From Brevibacterium marinum (lineage in GTDB: Bacteria > Actinomycetota > Actinomycetes > Actinomycetales > Brevibacteriaceae), in NCBI RefSeq assembly GCF_011927955.1, contig NZ_JAATJN010000001.1, forward strand, positions 682,001 through 746,000: a DNA stretch of 64,000 nucleotides, read 5' to 3'. The position numbers were made by a program, and so were the translations under genes. The stretch's first letter is position 1, and every line of letters begins with the position of its first letter. The notes under the pieces are model-generated. The model was given only the letters and a program-made list of their open reading frames with translations, was not told the origin of the DNA and did no database searches. Shown here piece after piece: positions 58,226 to 64,000 of the stretch.

Positions 58226-58666
58226 TCAGAACAGGATTCGTTCCGGGGGCGGGAACTCCGAGTACACGTGTTCCACATCCGTCGGGGCCAATTCGAGGTA
58301 GCTGGGGCTGTCGTCGTCGATGAAGAGCAGCAGCATGCACTCCTCGACCGTCGCGTCGAGAATGATTCGGCTCGAGTAGTCGCCGACTCCCCCGGTGTCG
58401 TCTCTGTCGACATCATCGACGCGAGTCATCGGCTTCATCCCGATCGACGGGCAGCGTCCGCAGTCGCAGGGATTGGTCACGACCGCCTCGGCGAGGTGTG
58501 CCTCCCACGTCAGACGCTGTTGGGGCGTGATCGGGGCCCGCGGCTCCCAGGCTTCCTCCTGCCGGTCGGTGAACCTGGCACGGTCTTCCTCATCAGGCGA
58601 GGTTCCAGCGTGGCGGATCAGCGCCAGCGCGACCTCCTTCTCCCGTGGAGTCAGCGGCCAGTACAT
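58226..58666 (-). CDS. Hypothetical soluble protein with Cys-rich motif
   Basis: 146 residues from ATG 58666 (YWPLTPREKEVALALIRHAG). Not recognised. The centre contains NPCDCGRCPSIGMKP, a C-x-C-x2-C cluster that could bind metal, and the C-terminal half looks like an alpha/beta domain (RIILDATVEECMLLLFIDDD; SYLELAPTDVEHVYSEFPP). 38 bases downstream of the MFS gene stop on the same strand, so it may be co-transcribed. Confidence 0.6.
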   Translation of the reverse strand: MYWPLTPREKEVALALIRHAGTSPDEEDRARFTDRQEEAWEPRAPITPQQRLTWEAHLAEAVVTNPCDCGRCPSIGMKPMTRVDDVDRDDTGGVGDYSSRIILDATVEECMLLLFIDDDSPSYLELAPTDVEHVYSEFPPPERILF

Positions 58667-58704
58667 GGCCTCAGGATACCAATAACGGCGCGGTCCGGAG
58701 CTGC

Positions 58705-60006
58705 TCAGCGCTGCCCGTAGTGCCGACGCACGAAGAAGAGGCCGATGAGCGAGAGCACGGCGATCGCCATGTAGTAGACGCTCGGCGAGTTGAGTGAGCC
58801 GGTGATGTCGAGGAGCCAGGTGAGCACCAGCGGGGCGATGCCGCCGAGCAGCGTGACGCCGAGGTTGTAGGCTGTCGACAGTCCCGTGCCCCTGATCTCG
58901 GCGGGGAACAGCGTCGAGAGCATGCCCGGCAGCGGGGCGAAGTAGAACGCCATGATCACGCCGAGGACGGCGATGACGAAGATGAACGCGGCAACGCTGC
59001 GCTGGGTGACGATGAGCTGGAACAGCGGCCATGCGAGCACCAGGGCGGCGACCGCGGCAAAGGTCATGACCCGCACCGGACCGAAGCGGTCTGCCAGTCT
59101 GCCGACCAGCGGGGAACCGATGAGACAGATGAGGCCTGCGAGAACACCGCCGAGGTAGGCCGCCGTCGGGGAGATGCCCAGATTGGACGTGGCGAAGGTC
59201 GGCATGAACAGGATCATGTACACGGAGATCGTGGCGACGCCGACCGACGCCGAGGCTGCGAGGATGCGGCCCCAATGGTGGGCGAAGAGCGTGAGCAGAG
59301 GCGACTTCGCGGGCGGACGGGAAGTGAACTCCTCGGTCTCGTCGAGCTTCGAGCGGATGTAGAGGCCCACGGGCCCGACGAGCAGCCCGATGAGGAAGGG
59401 GACTCTCCAACCCCAGGAGTGGAGCGCCTCATCTGTCAGGTAGGTGTTGAGCGCGAAGCCGAACGCCGAGGCGAGAGCCATCGAGGCTCCCTGGCTCGCG
59501 ATCTGCCAGGAAGCGTAGTACATCTTCCGGTGCGGGGCCGTCTCGACGAGGAAGGTGGTAGCGGTGCCGAACTCTCCACCCGCTGAGAATCCCTGCAGGA
59601 GTCGGGAGGCGAGGATGATCAGCGAGCCCCAGATCCCGATCTGGGAATAGGTGGGTGCGGTCGCCATGAGCAGGGTGCCCAGCATCATGAGGAACAGGGT
59701 CAGCGTCAGTGCGGGCTTCCGTCCGTGCCGGTCGGCGAACCGGCCGAGGACGAGGCCGCCGATGGGTCGGACCAGGTAGGAGATCGCGAAGGTGGCGAAG
59801 GTGAGGATGAGCGAGAAGACCGGGTCGCCTTCGGGGTAGAAGATCTCGGAGATCACGACCGCGAACGAGGCGAAGACGATGATGTCGAACCACTCGAGTG
59901 CTGCACCGATCGAGCTGGAGACGACCGCCTTCCGCGCGGCGATCAGGCGTTCCGGAGTTGCCTCGATCACGGGTGGTGGGGGCGAATTCGGTGTGGAGGA
60001 GCTCAT
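58705..60006 (-). CDS. MFS metabolite:proton symporter (ProP/ShiA-like)
   Basis: 433 residues from ATG 60006, two bases from the M20 gene stop. Twelve hydrophobic segments. Family marks: SSSIGAALEWFDIIVFASFA, GRFADRHGRKPALTL (motif A), LLQGFSAGGEFGTATTFLVE, and FFAPLPGMLSTLFPAEIRGTG-like YFAPLPGMLSTLFPAEIRGT. Such carriers import organic acids, betaines or shikimate. Coupling with a deacylase gene suggests uptake of an N-acylated amino acid or similar compound (inference). Confidence 0.85.
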   Translation of the reverse strand: MSSSTPNSPPPPVIEATPERLIAARKAVVSSSIGAALEWFDIIVFASFAVVISEIFYPEGDPVFSLILTFATFAISYLVRPIGGLVLGRFADRHGRKPALTLTLFLMMLGTLLMATAPTYSQIGIWGSLIILASRLLQGFSAGGEFGTATTFLVETAPHRKMYYASWQIASQGASMALASAFGFALNTYLTDEALHSWGWRVPFLIGLLVGPVGLYIRSKLDETEEFTSRPPAKSPLLTLFAHHWGRILAASASVGVATISVYMILFMPTFATSNLGISPTAAYLGGVLAGLICLIGSPLVGRLADRFGPVRVMTFAAVAALVLAWPLFQLIVTQRSVAAFIFVIAVLGVIMAFYFAPLPGMLSTLFPAEIRGTGLSTAYNLGVTLLGGIAPLVLTWLLDITGSLNSPSVYYMAIAVLSLIGLFFVRRHYGQR

Positions 60007-60007
60007 G

Positions 60008-61243
60008 TCAGATGCCGTCTTCTGCGGTGGAGGTCGTGGTGGACGCCGACGGTGCAGCGGGTGTTCCGGCTGTCCCGCTGAGGTCGGTGATGAGGTTGTC
60101 GATGAACGATTCGCAGGCCGCGATCTGTTCGAGCTCGATGAACTCATCGGGGGCGTGTGCCTGGGCGATGTCTCCGGGCCCGCAGACGACGGTGGGGATG
60201 CCCGCATTGGTGAACAGGCCCGCCTCGGTGCCGTAGGTGACCTTGTCGTCGGTCGCGACTGCGCCCCACCCTGCGGCGAGGGAGACGATGTCGGCATCGG
60301 CCGGAGTCTCGCATCCGGGAGCAGCGGCCTCGACGGTGAAGTCGACGCCCGCGGAGGCGTTGAAGGAACGCATCTGCATCCCAAGACGGTCGGCCTCGGC
60401 GCGGAACCGTGCGATGAGAGCCTTCTGGTCGACGGAGCCCAGGGACCGGAACTCGAACTGCACGCTCGCCTCGGCGGGAATCGTGTTGACGGCGATGCCG
60501 CCGGAGATGGTGTTGGCCGTGACGGTCGTGAAGGGCACGACATAGTTCTCGTCGAAGGGGCCTTCCTCCCTGAACTCGGCGGCGACGGCATGGACGAAGG
60601 CAACGAACTCGGCGGCGTAGGCGATCGAGTTCACGCCCTCGGGGGTCAGCGAGGAGTGCGCTGCGATGCCGTGGAAATCGACGCGGAAGACGTTCATCGA
60701 CTTGTGGCCGCGGATCGCGCGCATGCTCGAGGGCTCACCGACGATGCACCCGCGGGGAGCCAGGCCCGCCTCGGTGATGGTGTCGACGAGGTCGATGGCA
60801 CCGACGCAGCCGATCTCCTCGTCATAGGAGAAGGCCAGGTGGATGGGCTCTGTGAGATTTGCGGCTGTGAGTTCGGGCAGCTTGGCGAGGATGACGCCGA
60901 TGAAGGACTTCATGTCCGCGCTGCCGCGCGCGTAGAGCTTGCCGTCACGGATCTGAGGGGCGAAGGGATCGCTCGACCAGTCCTGACCGTCGACGGGCAC
61001 CACGTCGGTGTGCCCGGAAAGGACGATTCCTCCTGTGGTCGAACCGTCGGCGGCAGGCAGTGTGGCCAGCAGGTTCGCCTTGGTGCCATCGGCGTTGGGT
61101 ATGCGCCGGGGCCGAATGCCGACAGCGGTGAAGCGTTCCTCGACGTGGTCGATGAGCGGGAGATTCGTGCCCCGGCTCGTGGTGTCGAAGGTGATGAGAT
61201 CGTTGATCTCGGCGATGGTGGCCTCGGCCGGTTGTGCTGGCAC
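60008..61243 (-). CDS. M20-family deacylase (ArgE/DapE-like)
   Basis: 411 residues, GTG at 61243. Zinc-enzyme motifs: LSGHTDVVPVDGQDWSSDPF (His, Asp ligands), YARGSADMKSFIGV, general base in FSYDEEIGCVGA, VGEPSSM, and the dimerisation-domain His in FHGIAAHSS; last ligand His in AQAHAPDEFIE. Closest in shape to acetylornithine deacetylase (ArgE). No arginine genes are near; the following MFS gene points to catabolic use. The tail is Thr/Ala/Pro-rich. Confidence 0.85.
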   Translation of the reverse strand: MPAQPAEATIAEINDLITFDTTSRGTNLPLIDHVEERFTAVGIRPRRIPNADGTKANLLATLPAADGSTTGGIVLSGHTDVVPVDGQDWSSDPFAPQIRDGKLYARGSADMKSFIGVILAKLPELTAANLTEPIHLAFSYDEEIGCVGAIDLVDTITEAGLAPRGCIVGEPSSMRAIRGHKSMNVFRVDFHGIAAHSSLTPEGVNSIAYAAEFVAFVHAVAAEFREEGPFDENYVVPFTTVTANTISGGIAVNTIPAEASVQFEFRSLGSVDQKALIARFRAEADRLGMQMRSFNASAGVDFTVEAAAPGCETPADADIVSLAAGWGAVATDDKVTYGTEAGLFTNAGIPTVVCGPGDIAQAHAPDEFIELEQIAACESFIDNLITDLSGTAGTPAAPSASTTTSTAEDGI

Positions 61244-61414
61244 GGCTGCTCCTGACTGTACGGGGATGAACCGTCCGGTCAGCCTGCGGCGGAAACCTGG
61301 TCGGGTCCCCTCCGTGCGGGACAGCGGTGACCAGACCCCGAAACACTACGCCCGAAATGTCAGTGCGATCAGCTGCTCTCGCCATTCGAGACCGGCGGTG
61401 CCCGACACTGTGGG

Positions 61415-61496
61415 CTCCCAGCCGCAGGGGCTCTCAGCCGCAGGGACTCTCAGCCGCAGGGGCGAGGCCAGCAGCAGGGGCTCTCAGCCGCAGGGG
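61415..61496. repeat. 16-base degenerate tandem repeat
   Basis: Units CTCCCAGCCGCAGGGG, CTCTCAGCCGCAGGGA and CTCTCAGCCGCAGGGG run from 61415 to 61462; CGAGGCCAGCAGCAGGGG intervenes and another CTCTCAGCCGCAGGGG follows at 61481-61496, with CGAGGCCAG again after it. It is the main content of the 362-base gap 61244-61605 in front of the M20 gene; no gene is present there. Confidence 0.8.
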
Positions 61497-61537
61497 CGAG
61501 GCCAGTGGTCGGCGCATCCGTGAACCACACCGAGTTG

Positions 61538-61588
61538 CAGGGAGCAGAATGTCGGTTTGAGCGCGCGAAATCGACGTTCTGTTACCTG
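61538..61588. terminator. Imperfect palindrome downstream of the DUF488 gene
   Basis: CAGGGAGCAGAATGTCG (61538-61554) and CGACGTTCTGTTACCTG (61572-61588) are complementary with three mismatches around a GC-rich loop. Position fits a transcription end for the minus-strand DUF488 gene; no T-run. Confidence 0.5.
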
Positions 61589-61605
61589 CGAATCCCTATG
61601 AACCC

Positions 61606-62178
61606 CTACGGATCCTCCGAAGCACCCGTCGATCCGTCCGAGACAACCGCCGGATACGTGACGCTCCCGTCCTGAGCGACATCGGCACCGGCGCTCAGCA
61701 TGACGGCAGTGGTCTGGTTCCTGCCCATGATGTGCGTGACCGGGAACTCGCGGGCGAGCAGGTTGTCGGCGATGATGCGCCGGTGGCAGCGCCACCACAC
61801 GGCCTCGGAGCACATGAGGACACAGCGCTTCTTCGCTCCCCACTCGAGCAATCGACCGAAGTCCTGGCGGAACTCCCCGGTCAGGGTGTGATCGGCATAG
61901 TTGTGGAAGCTGCGGTTCTTCCACCACCCGTTGACCGCGAAGTCGATGTCATGGTTCACAGGGCGCCGGCCGGTCAGCCCTTCGAGACGCTGGAGCTCGA
62001 TGCCCGACTCGGCCAGGTCGTCGACGAGAGCATCCGCATTGAACTGGGGATTCCGATCGGATCCGGGAAGCTTGCGGACGTCCACGACCACCTCGGCGGC
62101 ATTGTCGGTCAGGAGGTGCATGAACTCCTCGAGGGAATGGTTCGAATGTCCGATGGTGAAAAACTGCGAAGCGCTCAC
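61606..62178 (-). CDS. DUF488 domain protein
   Basis: 190 residues from GTG 62178, which overlaps the preceding stop (GTGA). FFTIGHSNHSLEEFMHLL at the N-terminus, VVVDVRKLPGSDRNPQF, LEGLTGRR, and CSEAVWWRCHRRIIADNLLA (with the two cysteines) define the long DUF488 type. Function unknown. Coupled to the DUF2945 gene. A different, short DUF488 protein is frameshifted at 8415-8782. Confidence 0.9.
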   Translation of the reverse strand: MSASQFFTIGHSNHSLEEFMHLLTDNAAEVVVDVRKLPGSDRNPQFNADALVDDLAESGIELQRLEGLTGRRPVNHDIDFAVNGWWKNRSFHNYADHTLTGEFRQDFGRLLEWGAKKRCVLMCSEAVWWRCHRRIIADNLLAREFPVTHIMGRNQTTAVMLSAGADVAQDGSVTYPAVVSDGSTGASEDP

Positions 62179-62393
62179 TGGGTGCTGATCCGGTGGAGCG
62201 CAGATCCCTTGTGTGCGGCGATGTGATCGGTCTTGTCACTCTTGATCTCGTACTGCGGCTCATCCTTCGAGGCGCGACGATTGTGGCCCTTGTATTCGAA
62301 GTCAGAGGTGTGGACCTTCGTGATCGTGCCCGAGACCTCGCCGGCCTCCGAATTCCAGCCGACGTGGTCGCCGACGCGGAAATTGTCCGCCAT
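62175..62393 (-). CDS. DUF2945 (HVA1-like) small protein
   Basis: 72 residues from ATG 62393 after GAGGATG. FRVGDHVGWNSEAGEVSGTI, HTSDFEYKGHNRRASKDEPQ and SDKTDHIAAHKGSALHRI match the DUF2945/hypervirulence-associated family, an SH3-like beta fold of unknown function common in environmental bacteria. Its stop overlaps the DUF488 start. Confidence 0.9.
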   Translation of the reverse strand: MADNFRVGDHVGWNSEAGEVSGTITKVHTSDFEYKGHNRRASKDEPQYEIKSDKTDHIAAHKGSALHRISTQ

Positions 62394-62609
62394 GTCATCC
62401 TCCTCGCATCGTCGAATGTTCCTCCTTCCCATACAAGCACGTTGCAGACTCCGGCGACAGGGCAGTCCTTCGAGCAACGGAGGGCTCAACGGCCGAACCC
62501 CTCCACGAATCTGCGCTCGATACGGGTTCGCAGCCTCACCACAGCCTGCCGATGCCTGTCCGGACCGAAGACTTCGCTAAAGTCGGTGACAGGTGACGAA
62601 GGGGGAACG

Positions 62610-63908
62610 ATGTCGATCGAGAAAGCACCATCCGTGCCGCGCTTCGGCGGTCCGAGCGAACTGACGCCGGAGGATCAGGAGCGGGCGCGGGGTCTGCGCA
62701 AGATGCGGACGCTGGCACTGTCGCTGCTCATCCTCGCCACCCTCATCTTCCTCTCGACGCACATCTTCACGGACAACACCGGGATCTGGGGCTTCGTCTC
62801 CCGCGCCTCGGAGGCCGCGATGATCGGTGCGATCGCCGACTGGTTCGCCGTCACCGCGCTCTTCCGCCACCCGCTGGGCCTGCCGATCCCGCACACCGCG
62901 ATCATCCCGCGCAAAAAGGACACCCTGGGCGCGAGCCTGTCCGCGTTCGTCGCCGCGAATTTCCTCCACGCCGAGGCGGTGTCGACGAAGATCCGATCCG
63001 CCGAGGTGTCCCACCGTGCCGGGCGGTGGCTGGGTAAGTCGGCCAGTCGTGACCTCGTCGTCGACCGTGCCGCAGGTGGACTCGAATACGTGCTCGCCCG
63101 CATCGATGACGATTCCGTGGTCGCGCTGACCCGGAACGTCATCATTCCGCGTCTCGTCGCGACACGGAAGACACCCGTGCTGGCACAGCTGCTGCGCCAG
63201 ATCGTCCTCGACGGCGCCCACCACAAACTCGTCGACCTCATCGTCGCCGAGGCGTACTCATGGTTGAGCGACAATCCTCAGGTCATCGATGAGATCGTCC
63301 ACAACCGGTCACCCTCCTGGGTCCCCGACTTCGTCAACGAACAGCTGGCCAACCGACTGCAGCGAGAAGTCCTCGGCTGGGTCGCGGATGTGCGCGACAA
63401 CGAATACCACAAGGCGCGTCAGGCCCTCGACGCCTGGCTCGTCGACCTCTCCGACGACCTCAACGCGGACACACCGTTGTCGGAGAAGGCAGAGGTCATC
63501 CTCAACGACCTGCTCAGCCAGCCGGGAGTCGTCGACTCCGTGCTCGAGATCTGGAGCAGCCTCAAGCAGCTCCTGCGCCAGGCGATCGTCGACCCCGAGG
63601 GCGAGGTGCGCGGACGCATCTCCGAACTCATCGGGGAATTCGCCGAGCGTCTCCAGACCGACTCGGAGTTCGCCGCCAAGATCGATGATCGCATCGCGAG
63701 GACCGCAGGAGACCTTGCGGAGAGCTTCGGCCCCGAGATCGCCAGCGTCATCTCCGACACGATCGAACGCTGGGATGCGAAGGAAGCCGCCGAGAGGATC
63801 GAACTCTACGTCGGCCGGGATCTGCAGTACATCCGCATCAACGGAACAGTCATCGGTGCTCTGGTCGGCCTCGTCATCCACACGATCATCGTGCTGCTGC
63901 CCGGGTGA
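62610..63908 (+). CDS. DUF445 membrane-associated protein
   Basis: 432 residues, ATG at 62610 after AAGGGGG. A first membrane segment (TLALSLLILATLIFLSTHIF) is followed by the family hallmark EAAMIGAIADWFAVTALFRHPLGLPIPHTAIIPRKKD (in parts), a long helical middle region, and a C-terminal membrane segment GTVIGALVGLVIHTIIVLL. Function of DUF445 is unknown. Single gene; the remaining 92 bases of the window show no gene. Confidence 0.9.
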   Translation: MSIEKAPSVPRFGGPSELTPEDQERARGLRKMRTLALSLLILATLIFLSTHIFTDNTGIWGFVSRASEAAMIGAIADWFAVTALFRHPLGLPIPHTAIIPRKKDTLGASLSAFVAANFLHAEAVSTKIRSAEVSHRAGRWLGKSASRDLVVDRAAGGLEYVLARIDDDSVVALTRNVIIPRLVATRKTPVLAQLLRQIVLDGAHHKLVDLIVAEAYSWLSDNPQVIDEIVHNRSPSWVPDFVNEQLANRLQREVLGWVADVRDNEYHKARQALDAWLVDLSDDLNADTPLSEKAEVILNDLLSQPGVVDSVLEIWSSLKQLLRQAIVDPEGEVRGRISELIGEFAERLQTDSEFAAKIDDRIARTAGDLAESFGPEIASVISDTIERWDAKEAAERIELYVGRDLQYIRINGTVIGALVGLVIHTIIVLLPG

Positions 63909-64000
63909 CGGGCCCGGCCATAAGTATCAGGCTATCAATTCGAGGTCGAGTCCACGGGGGCGCACAGCGCCGGGAGCAGATTCGTCACCTGTGCTCTGAT

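Noticed and set aside
61415-61496. CRISPR array
   Set aside because: Units are contiguous 16-mers without unique spacers; no cas genes nearby.

Overview
The window looks like the replication-origin region of a high-GC Gram-positive actinobacterium. Conserved origin synteny (dnaA-dnaN-recF-dciA-gyrB-gyrA on one side, rpmH-rnpA-yidD-yidC-jag-rsmG-parA-parB on the other), frequent GTG/TTG starts, DUF3566 after gyrA, a DLW-39 small protein between tRNA-Ile and tRNA-Ala, and a CwlM-trxA-trxB-pseudokinase-MurJ-DUF6049-NUDIX block all fit Micrococcales. I infer a Brevibacterium-like organism; the genus is a guess from gene content, not a database match.

Left accessory arm (1-17.5 kb): the 3' end of a tricorn-type protease; a membrane protein; a cyclohexanecarboxylate catabolic operon (badI-aliB-badH-aliA-tetR) with a palindromic operator in front; a RibD-like reductase; a frameshifted YeaO-type DUF488 gene; a DinB-like protein; a divergent GbsR-type regulator and choline-oxidase-route genes (GMC oxidoreductase plus aldehyde dehydrogenase); a succinate-semialdehyde-type dehydrogenase; an extra tRNA-Ala; a frameshifted membrane protein; and a DHA2 MFS exporter.

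Origin core (17.5-35.4 kb): tRNA-Ala, DLW-39, tRNA-Ile, DUF3566, gyrA, gyrB, dciA, recF, dnaN, dnaA read leftward. Candidate DnaA boxes lie on both sides of dnaA. rpmH to parB read rightward from a clear promoter, with a terminator-like hairpin in the rpmH leader.

Centromere (35.4-38.65 kb): about 3.3 kb with no convincing gene, lower GC than its surroundings, and 14 parS-like sites spaced irregularly every 43-405 bases. None is the perfect palindrome. This array sits directly after a parB whose product carries an unusual ~375-residue low-complexity insertion. It is the most striking feature of the window.

Right arm (38.65-64 kb): cell-envelope and translation genes: a catalytically degenerate CwlM, thioredoxin system, a MurJ-partner pseudokinase, MurJ, DUF6049, NUDIX, CCA-adding enzyme, acyl-CoA synthetase, class A PBP, a polytopic GT87-like protein, rpsF-ssb-rpsR-rplI, a small unknown protein, an MFS symporter with an M20 deacylase, DUF488, DUF2945 and DUF445 proteins. 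No insertion sequence, rRNA operon or CRISPR array was seen.
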